The notes beneath the pieces are model-generated. The model worked only from the letters and a program-made list of their open reading frames with translations, was not told the origin of the DNA and did not search any database. Shown here one piece after another: positions 1 through 10,173 of a stretch of DNA of 45,826 bases. Position numbers and translations under genes: made by a program. The DNA lies in contig PNAS01000079.1 of NCBI GenBank assembly GCA_003169695.1, positions 1 to 45,826 of the forward strand, in the 5' to 3' direction. Origin of the DNA: Spartobacteria bacterium (GTDB taxonomy: Bacteria; Verrucomicrobiota; Verrucomicrobiia; Chthoniobacterales; UBA10450). Each line of letters starts with the position of its first letter. Position 1 is the first letter of the stretch.

Positions 1-2
1 CA

Positions 3-848
3 GTGAAGGAGGCATCGGCAAATTCGAAATCTGAGAAAATCCAGTCGGTGAAAGCGGAACTAGTGAAGACGCCAGCGGTAAAGGAGCCATCTCCGAACTT
101 GCCGTCGGCAAGAACCCAATCAACGAAAGTCGACCCAGTAAAGATGCCACCAGCGCAAGAACCGACGGTAAACGTTCAACTGTTGAATAGGCCGATGGAG
201 ACCGCTTCAACCAGGCTCGCGGACGGTTTCGATTTTCCCGTGGGTAAACCTGACGCCGAGGGTTACTACAAAGCCCGCGGCTTCCGTTCGGGCGGGCACA
301 TGGGCGAAGACTGGGATGGAATTCACGGCGGCGACACGGACCTCAACGATCCGATTTACAGCATCGGGGATGGGATCGTGGTGTTTGCGCGCGATGTGCA
401 CCTGGGGTGGGGAAATGTGGTAATCGTGCGGCACGCCTATCGCGAAAACGGCGAGGTGAAACATATCGACTCGCTCTACGGTCACCTGAATTCAATCCTC
501 GTGAACCGCGGCCAGAGAGTTGCCCGCGGGCAGCAGGTTGGAAAAATGGGCACGGCGCACGGCCAATACGACGCTCATTTGCACCTGGAGATACGCAAGA
601 ACCTCGAGATCGGGATGAGCAGGTCGAAGTTTCAGAAGAATCTCAGCAACTACTACGACCCGAGCCAATTCATCGCATCACACCGGCATCTCTCTGGCGG
701 AGGTGCGAATTTCCGTGTGGCGATGAACACGTTTACTCATGACTCGGCGTATCACTTTGATGATGCGCCGAATTTTTCCGCGCGTAAACGCAGCACGGCG
801 GAATCGGCGGCGGCGCTGAAGCAAGCGACCTCAAGTACGACTCGCTAG
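3..848 (+). CDS. M23 family metallopeptidase (5-prime end cut by window)
   Basis: Probable peptidoglycan endopeptidase of the LytM/M23 family acting in the envelope. Residues 1-70 as read are a low-complexity Lys/Pro/Ala/Val-rich stretch with a loose repeat, probably a linker or wall-spanning stalk. The M23 domain covers about residues 75-228. Zinc ligands are visible as H99-x3-D103 (HMGED) and the H192-x-H194 motif (HLHLE), with the conserved YGHLN histidine at 161. The frame opens with GTG at the very edge and has no signal peptide, so the true start and export signal almost certainly lie upstream. A C-terminal tail of about 50 residues is Ser/Thr/Ala-rich. The family call is strong; the substrate is inferred. 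Confidence 0.85.
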   Translation: MKEASANSKSEKIQSVKAELVKTPAVKEPSPNLPSARTQSTKVDPVKMPPAQEPTVNVQLLNRPMETASTRLADGFDFPVGKPDAEGYYKARGFRSGGHMGEDWDGIHGGDTDLNDPIYSIGDGIVVFARDVHLGWGNVVIVRHAYRENGEVKHIDSLYGHLNSILVNRGQRVARGQQVGKMGTAHGQYDAHLHLEIRKNLEIGMSRSKFQKNLSNYYDPSQFIASHRHLSGGGANFRVAMNTFTHDSAYHFDDAPNFSARKRSTAESAAALKQATSSTTR

Positions 849-996
849 CCGCGAAGGATAGTACTTCCTGATCGCGAATCGCGCTTCCGGGCAAATAGCG
901 CAGGAGAACGGACGCCGGGGAAATCGGTATCTCCCGCCGAAAGGTTATTGCATCGATGCTCGGACGCTGTGGCTTCCGCCAATTTTCCGGACGTTT

Positions 997-1149
997 CTAC
1001 AATCGCCCGGTGAGCGCGAGAATGACGACGATCAGCAGCACCAGTCCGATTCCACCGAATGGATAGTAGCCCCATCCCGAACTATAACCCCAGCCTGGAA
1101 AAGCTCCGATGAGGATAAGGATCAGGATAATGAGGAGAATATTGCGCAT
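997..1149 (-). CDS. DUF3309-like small membrane protein (50 aa)
   Basis: A 50-residue protein read from ATG at 1149 to TAG at 997, too short for most gene finders. It begins MRNILLIILILILIG, continues through a Gly/Trp/Tyr-rich middle (WGYSSGWGYYPFGG) and ends in a second hydrophobic run LVLLIVVILALTGRL. This hydrophobic-GW-hydrophobic layout is the hallmark of the DUF3309 family of tiny membrane proteins, whose function is unknown. It stands alone between the M23 peptidase and purA, transcribed away from purA. The family match is from memory of the pattern; expression is not shown by the sequence. Confidence 0.72.
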   Translation of the reverse strand: MRNILLIILILILIGAFPGWGYSSGWGYYPFGGIGLVLLIVVILALTGRL

Positions 1150-1162
1150 GGCTGAAGTGTAG

Positions 1163-2656
<1,494 letters not shown>

Positions 2657-2661
2657 CAGGT

Positions 2662-3375
2662 ATGGCGGCGATCACTAAATTAGTCCCTCACCACATCGCG
2701 ATCATAATGGACGGCAATGGCCGTTGGGCGCGGAGCCGCGGATTGCCACGCATCAAAGGCCACGAAAAAGGCGCGGATGCAGTGCGGGCTTGTGTGGAAG
2801 CTTGCGGGGAACTGAAAGTCGAATTCCTGACTCTTTACGCATTTTCGGCTGAGAATTGGCAACGACCGAAGTCGGAGGTCTTCGCGCTCATGCGGCTACT
2901 TCAGCGTTTTTTGAAAGAAAAAACTCCGGAGTTGCTTGAAAAAAATGTCCGGCTGCAGGCAATTGGACGTCTCACCGACCTGCCGGCGGGTTGCCAGAAA
3001 CAGCTGCACGATTCCATCGAACGCACAGCAGGGAATACCGGGTTGACACTGATCCTGGCCCTTAGTTACGGGGGCCGCCTTGAGATCATCGATGGCATTA
3101 AAAGCCTGCTCCGTCAGATCGATTCCGGCCACATCGATCGGGCGATGATCGACGTAGACATGTTCAGCAAGCATCTCTACACGCGCTATTATCCCGATCC
3201 CGATTTGCTCGTCCGCACCTCCGGCGAGATGCGCCTCTCGAATTTTCTTCTCTGGCAGCTTTCTTACACAGAGATGTACGTTACACCGAAGCTCTGGCCG
3301 GATTTTACAAAGAAGGACCTTTTCGATGCGGTGGAAGACTTTGGCCGCCGGAACCGCAGGTATGGCGCGGTGTGA
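2662..3375 (+). CDS. uppS: isoprenyl (undecaprenyl) diphosphate synthase
   Basis: cis-Prenyltransferase that extends farnesyl diphosphate with isopentenyl diphosphate to the C55 lipid carrier used for peptidoglycan and polysaccharide export. At 237 residues it is typical. Family signatures seen: IIMDGNGRWA with catalytic D17, AFSAENWQRP at residues 61-70, and near the C-terminus the RTSGEMRLSNFLLWQ region that binds IPP. It starts 5 bp after purA and probably depends on the same transcript. The usual neighbours cdsA and dxr are absent here. Its 3-prime end faces hemW, with 19 bp between the two stops. Confidence 0.96.
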   Translation: MAAITKLVPHHIAIIMDGNGRWARSRGLPRIKGHEKGADAVRACVEACGELKVEFLTLYAFSAENWQRPKSEVFALMRLLQRFLKEKTPELLEKNVRLQAIGRLTDLPAGCQKQLHDSIERTAGNTGLTLILALSYGGRLEIIDGIKSLLRQIDSGHIDRAMIDVDMFSKHLYTRYYPDPDLLVRTSGEMRLSNFLLWQLSYTEMYVTPKLWPDFTKKDLFDAVEDFGRRNRRYGAV

Positions 3376-3394
3376 TCACTGCCCTGCGCGGAGC

Positions 3395-4537
3395 TCAGAT
3401 AAATGCTTCCGCGACGGAATCGGCGAGAAGTTTTCCTCGTCGCGTTAGAACGCAATTTCCTTCCACTTCGCGCAGCAAGCCGAGCTCTTCGAATTCGCGG
3501 CGTTGGTTTGGCCATCGGTTCAGCTCCACGGATGGAATGCCGCGCACGGTGCGGAGAGAGAGCGCGATTCTTTCCCCGCGCTTGATCTCAGCCGTGAGTG
3601 CTTCGGTTGAACCGATGGGGGAGCCGCCGGCAAGTACCAGGTCCGAATAACTTCGGTAATCCGAGACGTTCTGATATCGCTCCAAGCCGACTGTGGAAAA
3701 CGCGCTGGGCCCAATCCCCAGATAATCCTCCCCCGCCCAATATCCGCCATTGTGCGAGGAGGCGTATCCGTCTCGCGCGTAGTTTGAGATCTCGTAATGC
3801 TCGAAGCCGGCGCTCTCGAGCCTTACCATGGCTCTCTCAAGGAAACGGGCATCCGAGTCGGTGTCCTCGCGGAATTCGCGCCGGGCTTGTCGCGCAAAAA
3901 ACTCCGTGCCTTCCTCGTAGGTTAAACAATAGGCCGAGATGTGTTCCGGTCCGAGGGCGATGGTTTTCTTCAAGGTTGCTTCCCACTGTGCCAGCGTCTG
4001 CCCGGGAAGGCCGAACATCAGATCGATATTCACATTCGTGAATCCAGCATCGCGCAAGATGTGAAAAGAAGCGTCAGCTTGGGCGGCGTTGTGTTCCCGG
4101 CCCAGCAGCTCAAGCAATTCCTCTTCCCAGGACTGGACCCCAAGGCTGATTCGGTTCACTCCCAGACTCCGGAGCAATTCGGCTTTGCCAGGCGAAACGC
4201 TGCCCGGATTTGCCTCCACCGTCCACTCGCGCATCGCGGAAAGATCGAGACGATCCCGAAAACCGCCCAGAAGATACTCGAGCTGCGACGTTGTCAGCGC
4301 TGTGGGTGTCCCGCCGCCGATGAAAATGGTCTTCGGTTCGACACGCAAGCGGGTACACCGCTCATCCAGTTCACACAGAAGCGCCTCGCAAAATCGCTGC
4401 GTTTGCGAACTGTCGGCGCGCTCTTTATAGAAGGCGCAGTATGGGCAAATCCGCGCGCAAAAGGGGATGTGAACGTAAAGGTGTATGATGGGCGTGCAGT
4501 TGTGAATTGCTCCGCTGCTCATAAACTCCGTTTCCAC
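3395..4537 (-). CDS. hemW: HemW-like radical SAM haem chaperone
   Basis: Radical SAM protein of the HemW group, long annotated as oxygen-independent coproporphyrinogen oxidase but now regarded mainly as a haem chaperone. The 380-residue length matches HemW. The [4Fe-4S] ligands are C27-x3-C31-x2-C34 in the run FCARICPYCAF, followed by the IFIGGGTPT SAM-binding glycine motif. The C-terminal HemW domain with a YEISNYAR motif is present. True HemN has an extra Cys directly after the third ligand (CxxxCxxC with following C); here it is A-F, which supports HemW. ATG 4537 is used; ATG 4522 is a possible shorter start. It is divergent from the DUF362 gene with only 11 bp between starts, so the promoters must overlap coding sequence. 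Confidence 0.92.
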   Translation of the reverse strand: METEFMSSGAIHNCTPIIHLYVHIPFCARICPYCAFYKERADSSQTQRFCEALLCELDERCTRLRVEPKTIFIGGGTPTALTTSQLEYLLGGFRDRLDLSAMREWTVEANPGSVSPGKAELLRSLGVNRISLGVQSWEEELLELLGREHNAAQADASFHILRDAGFTNVNIDLMFGLPGQTLAQWEATLKKTIALGPEHISAYCLTYEEGTEFFARQARREFREDTDSDARFLERAMVRLESAGFEHYEISNYARDGYASSHNGGYWAGEDYLGIGPSAFSTVGLERYQNVSDYRSYSDLVLAGGSPIGSTEALTAEIKRGERIALSLRTVRGIPSVELNRWPNQRREFEELGLLREVEGNCVLTRRGKLLADSVAEAFI

Positions 4538-4548
4538 AGCTCAATATC

Positions 4549-5595
4549 TTGCCGATTCGAATCTTAGCTCTGTTTTTTTTCTGCGACCTCGCGTCGGCCT
4601 TTGCGCAGAGTGCGCAAACTCTTCCCGACCGCTCGATCGTTTACTCCGCACACGACTCGGCCGCAATCAAGGATTACCGGACCGATCCATCGGTCGTGCA
4701 CGCGATGGTGAACCGGCTCGTGCTAGCCGTTACCGCCCAGCCGGATCTCGCGCGCGCCTGGGGTTCACTGGTTTCGCCTAACGACAAGATCGGCATCAAG
4801 ATTTCCGCGGCGGGCGGCGAACTTTTCACCACGCATCGCGACGTGGTAAACGCGATCGTAGACGGCTTGGTGACCGCTGGGCATCCGCGGAGCAGAATTA
4901 TCGTTTGGGATCGCAGCCTGGGGGGAATCAAAGACGCCGGTTACAACCCGAACGCGGAGGGGTACCAGATGAAGTCCGTCGCGCCACGTGATGGCTACGA
5001 TTCGAAAGCAATTTTTACCGCGCCGCTTGCTGGGAAACTAATTTGGGGCGACCTCGAGTACAGAACTGACAGAGGCACCGTCCCGCTGCTTTCTGATAAC
5101 GAGCAGACGAGCGACCAAAGCCATTTCTCGCGGATCGTTTCCAGCGAGGTTACGAAAATCATTAACGTCCCGGTGATGAGCGATAGCTCCACGAATGGAT
5201 TGGCCGGTTGCTTGTATAACGTGACCATACCGAACATCGACAACTGGCGCCGCTTCACTCAAGTCAACGGTTTTGGCGGCTCGGCGATCGTCGATCTTTA
5301 CAACAATTTCCTCATCGGCAAGAAGGTTGTCCTCAATGTCATGGACGGGTTGGTCGCCCAATATGCCGGAGGTCCGCAATCACAGCCTAATTACGCCGTG
5401 CATCACGCCACACTTCTCGCGAGCAAGGATCCGGTCGCCATCGATGCGCTCGCGCTCCAGCGAATCGATGCCTGGCGCGAGAACGCAAAACTTCCTCCGA
5501 TCGGTCAACTGGCGAATCACGTGCGGAACGCCGGGCAAGTTGGGCTCGGCCATGCGGATCTCACTCGCATCGACGTCAGGAATGTTGACCGGTGA
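4549..5595 (+). CDS. exported DUF362 domain protein
   Basis: A 348-residue protein with a signal peptide (MPIRILALFFFCDLASAFAQ, cleavage expected after AFAQ) and a DUF362 body. DUF362 proteins are often found with iron-sulfur domains; this one has no ferredoxin cysteine pairs, and I do not know its reaction. Recognisable parts: the IGIKISAAGG start of the domain, the conserved WDRS segment, and the C-terminal HHATLLASKDPVAIDALALQ segment typical of the family. The start is TTG, chosen because it alone gives the signal peptide and no ATG is suitable. The stop overlaps the next gene in a GTGA junction (5592-5595), which implies translational coupling with the squalene/phytoene synthase. Confidence 0.85.
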   Translation: MPIRILALFFFCDLASAFAQSAQTLPDRSIVYSAHDSAAIKDYRTDPSVVHAMVNRLVLAVTAQPDLARAWGSLVSPNDKIGIKISAAGGELFTTHRDVVNAIVDGLVTAGHPRSRIIVWDRSLGGIKDAGYNPNAEGYQMKSVAPRDGYDSKAIFTAPLAGKLIWGDLEYRTDRGTVPLLSDNEQTSDQSHFSRIVSSEVTKIINVPVMSDSSTNGLAGCLYNVTIPNIDNWRRFTQVNGFGGSAIVDLYNNFLIGKKVVLNVMDGLVAQYAGGPQSQPNYAVHHATLLASKDPVAIDALALQRIDAWRENAKLPPIGQLANHVRNAGQVGLGHADLTRIDVRNVDR

Positions 5596-6596
5596 ATGCC
5601 CGTGAGATTGACCGGTTGCGGGGACCGATCCTTCGTTCGGTTTCCCGTTCCTTCTATCTTTCGCTGCGGGTTCTGCCGGGACCGCTTCGAGATCCGCTCT
5701 CGCTTGCTTATCTTTTGGCACGCGCGACCGACACGATCGCGGATACGCCGGAGCCGCCGGCGGAACTTCGCGCCGGAGCCCTGCGAAATCTGGCCGGGGC
5801 AATTCAAGGGGACGCGCCCATTGAAGCAGCGACTGGCATCAGAAACTCGTTCGTGCCTTTGCAGAGCAACGAAGCAGAGCGGGCGTTGATCGACGCGCTG
5901 CCGGCTGCCCTGGAGTGGCTCGAATTGTTGGATGACCGCGATCGCCGCGAGGTGCGGGAAGTCCTGAAGAAAATCAATAAGGGTCAGAGGCTCGACTTGG
6001 AGCGCTTCGGAGCCGGCACTGGAATTCAGTCGCTTCCCGCAGCGTCCGATCTCGATGAATACACCTACCTCGTGGCCGGATGTGTTGGAGAATTCTGGAC
6101 CCGCATCTGTTTCGCGCACGTCCGGAATTTCAGCGATCGGACGGAGTCTGAAATGCTGGCGTTAGGGGTGCAATACGGGAAGGGATTGCAGCTCATCAAT
6201 ATCCTCCGCGACGTGGGTTGTGATCTGAGGGGGGGCCGATGTTATCTTCCTGCAGAAGAGCTTCGCTCGTTAGATCTGACGCCTGAAGAAATCCTGGTGA
6301 ACCCCGCACGCGTTGAAGCAATCATGGAGAAGTGGCGTGAAAAAGCGGAACGCGGGATGGTCGCCGGAATGGATTACGCGTGCGCGATCAATCAACGCCG
6401 TATTCGCTTTGCAACGGTCCTCCCGGCGCTGATCGGCGCGCGCACGCTCTCGCTCATGCGAGAGGCGGGCGCGGAAATCTTCGAGCGGACAGTGAAATTA
6501 CCTCGCGCAGAAGTAAGAAAGATCATGTCATCGGCCGCGCTCAGCTTTGCTTCGCCTTCGTCATTGCGACGAACGTTCGGACGCCTTTCGCGATAG
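5592..6596 (+). CDS. squalene/phytoene synthase family protein
   Basis: Head-to-head prenyl transferase of 334 residues. Both Asp-rich metal sites are visible: D47-x3-D51 (DTIAD) and D207-x3-D211 (RDVGCD, followed by LRGGRCYLP). The N-terminus SRSFYLSLRVLP is typical of bacterial squalene synthases. The most likely reaction is condensation of two farnesyl diphosphates to squalene or a precursor, for hopanoids or carotenoids. The sequence alone does not separate squalene synthase from the HpnC/HpnD or phytoene types. The GTG start overlaps the DUF362 stop by 4 bp. No desaturase or squalene-hopene cyclase gene is in the window, so the product is inferred. Confidence 0.88.
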   Translation: MNAREIDRLRGPILRSVSRSFYLSLRVLPGPLRDPLSLAYLLARATDTIADTPEPPAELRAGALRNLAGAIQGDAPIEAATGIRNSFVPLQSNEAERALIDALPAALEWLELLDDRDRREVREVLKKINKGQRLDLERFGAGTGIQSLPAASDLDEYTYLVAGCVGEFWTRICFAHVRNFSDRTESEMLALGVQYGKGLQLINILRDVGCDLRGGRCYLPAEELRSLDLTPEEILVNPARVEAIMEKWREKAERGMVAGMDYACAINQRRIRFATVLPALIGARTLSLMREAGAEIFERTVKLPRAEVRKIMSSAALSFASPSSLRRTFGRLSR

Positions 6597-6604
6597 CGAA
6601 CCGG

Positions 6605-7387
6605 CTACAAGAAATAATTGCGCTGCTTCTCTGTGATCGGACGATCGATCCGTTCCAGAACTTGCAACATGTCCTGCCACACTTTCCGCTTTTCCGACAG
6701 CGCCTGGTTTCGGAGTAAGTAAGAGGGGTGATAAGTGATCATGAGTGGCGTCTCCTGATGAGAGTGCCATTTTCCGCGCAGCTCCCGCATCACACCGCGA
6801 GTTCCGAGCAATCCCTCGACCGCGGTGGCGCCTAGAGCGATCAAGACCTTCGGCTGAATAATGCCGATTTGTTCCGCCAGATGAGGCAAGCAGGTTTGCA
6901 TTTCTACCGGGGTCGGCGGGCGATTGCCCGAGCTGCTCGAGGGCATGTCCGGCCGGCACTTCAGAACGTTCGCGATGTAAACCTCGTCGCGCCGGAAGCC
7001 CATCGCCGCGATGATCTTCGTTAGCAATTGTCCCGCGCGTCCGACAAAAGGTTCTCCACGCGCGTCCTCTTCAGCTCCCGGCGCTTCGCCGATGAACATC
7101 AACTCGGCATCCGGATTGCCGACACCGAAGACAGTCTGCGTGCGAGTGCGGGCGAGATGCGGGCATTTGATGCAAACCGCGACACGCGCGCGGATGGGCT
7201 CTAGTAACGCCGCTTTGTCCGAGCCCAGTGAAAGGGACGCGCTCTGTTGCTTCACGGATTCCGTGACTCGCGTCCGCCGAAGTTGACCAAGGGAAATCCG
7301 GGACGCCCTCGGAGGCTTTTCCTCGCGGTCGCGAATCTGTTCGAGCGCGGCGAGGACAAGATCGAGCGCGGGCGGAAAATCGTTCAC
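6605..7387 (-). CDS. family 4 uracil-DNA glycosylase (iron-sulfur type)
   Basis: Removes uracil from DNA at the start of base-excision repair. The 260-residue protein has an extra N-terminal segment of about 70 residues before the catalytic domain. The four cysteines expected for the [4Fe-4S] cluster of family 4 enzymes are C72, C75, C144 and C166. Motif A is GEAPG at residues 100-104, and the DNA-intercalation motif HPSYLLR is at 220-226. GEAPG fits family 4 (UDGa type). It converges with the squalene synthase gene (8 bp apart) and is divergent from queA. Confidence 0.93.
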   Translation of the reverse strand: MNDFPPALDLVLAALEQIRDREEKPPRASRISLGQLRRTRVTESVKQQSASLSLGSDKAALLEPIRARVAVCIKCPHLARTRTQTVFGVGNPDAELMFIGEAPGAEEDARGEPFVGRAGQLLTKIIAAMGFRRDEVYIANVLKCRPDMPSSSSGNRPPTPVEMQTCLPHLAEQIGIIQPKVLIALGATAVEGLLGTRGVMRELRGKWHSHQETPLMITYHPSYLLRNQALSEKRKVWQDMLQVLERIDRPITEKQRNYFL

Positions 7388-7442
7388 TGCTCGACCATCT
7401 GATTTTTTGCGCTCGGTCGCAATTCCTTTGATTGTTCCCGAA

Positions 7443-8423
7443 ATGAGGTCGCGGCTCTCCGATTACGATTATGTCTTGCCGGAAGAGCTGATCGCGCAGC
7501 GGCCGCTCGCGCATCGCGACGACTCCCGCATGATGGTGCTGCACCGGCGCGAGCAGCGAATCGAGCACCGGAAGTTCGCCGAGGTCAGCGAATTTCTGGC
7601 TCCGGACGATTTGCTTGTTCTGAATAACACTCGCGTCATGAGCGCGCGGAGATTTTCCGATGACGGAAAAGTCGAATTTCTTTTTCTGGAACGGCTCGGT
7701 CCCGGGCGTTGGAAATGTCTGGTCAAGCCCGGGAAAAAGATGCGGGTCGGCGTTGTAGCGACGATCAACGGCGCGATGGCACGCGTCGAAGAAATCTGTG
7801 CCGGCGGCGAGCGGGTGATCTCAGTCGATCGCGCGGAAAATTTTTCCGAAGGAGGAGCGATCCCGCTACCACCCTACGTGCGGAGACAAAGCGACCCGAG
7901 CGACCTCGAGCGGTATCAGACAGTTTTCGCTGAAGTGCCCGGCGCGGTTGCCGCCCCGACCGCCGGGTTGCATTTCACGCGAGACGTTCTGGCGGAGCTG
8001 CCTCATACCTTCATAACGTTGCATGTAGGCGCCGGAACATTCCAGCCGGTCAAGACCGAGAGGATTTCCGATCATCGCATGCACAAAGAGGAATTCTTGA
8101 TCTCCGATTCCGCCGCGGCCGCGATCAATGCGGCCACGCGGATCCTAGCTGTCGGGACGACTACAGTTCGGGTCCTGGAGTCTGCTGTTCGTTGCGACGG
8201 CCAGCTGGTCGAACAGAGCGGCGCGACGGAGATCTTCATCCATCCGCCCGCCGAGATTCGACATGTCGATAGTCTACTGACGAATTTTCATCTGCCGCGT
8301 TCCACTCTCCTGATGCTGGTGAGCGCGTTCGCTGGAAGGGAATTCGTGCTCGCAGCCTACCTTGAGGCGATTCGCGGGCGTTATCGCTTTTACAGTTACG
8401 GCGATTGCATGTTGATCTTGTAG
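7443..8423 (+). CDS. queA: tRNA preQ1(34) S-adenosylmethionine ribosyltransferase-isomerase
   Basis: Transfers and rearranges the ribosyl group of SAM onto 7-aminomethyl-7-deazaguanine at tRNA position 34, giving epoxyqueuosine. The 326-residue length is slightly short for the family (about 340); the loss is in the VLNNTRVMSARRF-KVEFLFL region. Signatures seen: RLSDYDYVLPEELIAQRP at the N-terminus, PTAGLHFT, HVGAGTFQPV, TNFHLPRSTLLMLV and the C-terminal YRFYSYGDCMLIL. The frame extends upstream to a TTG at 7407, but ATG 7443 matches the family N-terminus. No tgt or other queuosine gene is next to it. Confidence 0.95.
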   Translation: MRSRLSDYDYVLPEELIAQRPLAHRDDSRMMVLHRREQRIEHRKFAEVSEFLAPDDLLVLNNTRVMSARRFSDDGKVEFLFLERLGPGRWKCLVKPGKKMRVGVVATINGAMARVEEICAGGERVISVDRAENFSEGGAIPLPPYVRRQSDPSDLERYQTVFAEVPGAVAAPTAGLHFTRDVLAELPHTFITLHVGAGTFQPVKTERISDHRMHKEEFLISDSAAAAINAATRILAVGTTTVRVLESAVRCDGQLVEQSGATEIFIHPPAEIRHVDSLLTNFHLPRSTLLMLVSAFAGREFVLAAYLEAIRGRYRFYSYGDCMLIL

Positions 8424-8461
8424 GAATGGCTACAAACCGGAGTCATGGTATCCTCGCGCAA

Positions 8462-8851
8462 ATGGATTCTGTTGATCAACCAAAGGGGGAACTGGTCATC
8501 CGCACGATCGCGATGCCGGCCGACACCAATCCGAATGGCGATATTTTCGGCGGCTGGATCATGTCGCAAATGGATCTGGGCAGCGGAATCCTCGCGGCGA
8601 AAACAGCGAAGACGCGCGTCGTTACCGTGGCGATGGAGGGGATGTCGTTTCTCCAGCCAGTGTGCGTGGGCGACACCGTGGCGTGCTATGCCTGGGTCGA
8701 CAAAATTGGCCGCACTTCGATGACGATCCCGGTCGAAGTCTGGGTCCAACGCTACATGAGCGGCGAGCAGGTCCGCGTCACGCATGGGGTTTTCACGTAC
8801 GTCGCCGTCGATAGCGATGGAAAGCCGATCCCCGTGCGGCGCAGCGCTTAA
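8462..8851 (+). CDS. YciA-like acyl-CoA thioesterase
   Basis: Hotdog-fold thioesterase hydrolysing acyl-CoA esters. The sequence aligns from memory along almost its full length with E. coli YciA: GELVIRTIAMPADTN, NGDIFGGWIMSQMD (with the catalytic Asp region), VAMEGMSFLQPVCVGD, EVWVQRYM and FTYVAVDSDGKP. ATG 8462 gives 129 residues and the YciA-like N-terminus. ATG 8426, only 2 bp after the queA stop, would add 12 residues and suggest coupling with queA. Neither start has a good Shine-Dalgarno sequence, so the start is uncertain while the function is well supported. Confidence 0.9.
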   Translation: MDSVDQPKGELVIRTIAMPADTNPNGDIFGGWIMSQMDLGSGILAAKTAKTRVVTVAMEGMSFLQPVCVGDTVACYAWVDKIGRTSMTIPVEVWVQRYMSGEQVRVTHGVFTYVAVDSDGKPIPVRRSA

Positions 8852-8875
8852 CCGTCGGCTCAACTCTTCGCGCAG

Positions 8876-9136
8876 TCACTGCTCGCCCGGATCGCTTGGA
8901 ACTGCTTGCGGCCCTTCCAACATCTGCGTTGTCTCTCGGGGCTCTGGCGGTGCTGCGCGGGGCGACGGTATTTTGGATACGTTATGGCGTAATCGCGCCA
9001 GCCGCCGGTCGCGATCAGTCCGCAATTTCTTGAAATACCTTGCGTAGGCGCGGTCCTGCCGCGCGCGGGCGGTGAAGTGTGAACATGCGGGCGTAGCGCT
9101 GATCGCCAGGACAAGAATGAGACAAAGCGATTTCAT
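8876..9136 (-). CDS. small exported protein of unknown function
   Basis: 86 residues. The N-terminus MKSLCLILVLAISATPACSHF is a good secretion signal with a possible but imperfect lipobox (TPAC), so it may be a lipoprotein. The mature part is short and strongly basic (RARQDRAYARYFKKLRTDRDRRLARLRHN), followed by a Pro/Glu-rich tail. I do not recognise a domain. It lies downstream of the cNMP-binding/DUF4388 gene on the same strand (11 bp gap) and may share its transcript. A second frame through the same bases on the same strand has no signal and was left out. Confidence 0.55.
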   Translation of the reverse strand: MKSLCLILVLAISATPACSHFTARARQDRAYARYFKKLRTDRDRRLARLRHNVSKIPSPRAAPPEPRETTQMLEGPQAVPSDPGEQ

Positions 9137-9147
9137 GGCAGTCCTCG

Positions 9148-10173
9148 TCAGGCAATTTTTTGGCTGCCACCGACGGGAGACAGATCGAGATGTTGCGACT
9201 CAACGAGTTCGTCAACGGCTTCATAAATCTTCAGTTCACAAAAGGAACACTGCCGGAATAAACTGGAAAGTGTTACTGGCCCACGGCAGACGAATTTCCA
9301 AATTTGTTCCGCCACCGGCTGCAGGTCGGTGAGCGCACCTGCCGGCCAGGCAAGATTCGGTTTTCGTCCGTGCAGAGTTGCCGCGCCGTCGGACATGCGA
9401 TGCTTCAGCTCGTTTAATTCGTCTCGCCCTTGCAACGCGTTGATCAGCATCTCCTCTGGATTTCGGGTGATGCCTTCCGACTGGATCCAGTCACTGACCC
9501 GGCGGTCGCCGGAGGAGAATGAAAACGTACCCGGCAATGCTTCGCTCAAGAACAGTTGCGAAAACGCCTCCTCGCCGGTCAGATGCTCGAATTGACCGCA
9601 GCGCGGCCGGCCTTTTTCGAAGTAGAACGCCGAGATCAACTCGGAGTTTTCGTTCGAAATCCGAAGCTCACCGGTTTGCGAAGAATTGACGATCGTCTGG
9701 TAAATGGTGACCAGATCGAAATTCGATAGCCTTCCGCTCAACTCCAGACAATGGCTCTGTGCCAGCGTAAGATCTCTCGCTTGCGAGAGCCGGAAGGCGA
9801 GTTGTTCGCTGAGATATTGAAAGAACGACGGAACGCGCCCGGCCAGTTCGGCAAAATTCTTACGGGGGAAGCACTGGAGGCTTACCGGCTCGCGGGTGCG
9901 GATCAGATGTTTGCGGGCGAGGTCCGTCAAGGCTTCGACGTCGCCGAAGATGTCTCCGCGGGAGAGATAGGTTTCGGCCGGCGCCTGGCTTGTGTTGCCT
10001 TGGACGACTTCCACGACCCCGCGATTGATGATGTAGAGCGCGTCGCCGGGATCTCCCGGTGAATAAACGATTTCCCCTTCGTTGAGGTGCCGGACCTCCG
10101 AAAGCTTGCCCATCGCTTTCAGTTCCAACGGCTTGAGCGTGGTGCAAAAGCCAAAGAAATCCCTGTCCAGCAT
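9148..10173 (-). CDS. cyclic nucleotide-binding domain protein with DUF4388
   Basis: 341 residues if started at ATG 10173; the frame also allows TTG 10224 (358 residues). The N-terminal half (about residues 10-125) is a Crp-type cNMP-binding fold: LNEGEIVYSPGDPGDALYIINRGVVEV, then GDIFGDVEAL, which is the phosphate-binding-cassette region. The second half contains a DUF4388-like segment (TGELRIS ... SAFYFEKGRPRCGQFEHLTGEEAF), found in bacterial signalling proteins. There is no helix-turn-helix of the Crp type, so it is more likely a signalling adaptor than a DNA-binding regulator. GGAGG lies only 1 nt before ATG 10173, too close for an ideal ribosome binding site. It is divergent from the glycosyltransferase gene. 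Confidence 0.8.
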   Translation of the reverse strand: MLDRDFFGFCTTLKPLELKAMGKLSEVRHLNEGEIVYSPGDPGDALYIINRGVVEVVQGNTSQAPAETYLSRGDIFGDVEALTDLARKHLIRTREPVSLQCFPRKNFAELAGRVPSFFQYLSEQLAFRLSQARDLTLAQSHCLELSGRLSNFDLVTIYQTIVNSSQTGELRISNENSELISAFYFEKGRPRCGQFEHLTGEEAFSQLFLSEALPGTFSFSSGDRRVSDWIQSEGITRNPEEMLINALQGRDELNELKHRMSDGAATLHGRKPNLAWPAGALTDLQPVAEQIWKFVCRGPVTLSSLFRQCSFCELKIYEAVDELVESQHLDLSPVGGSQKIA

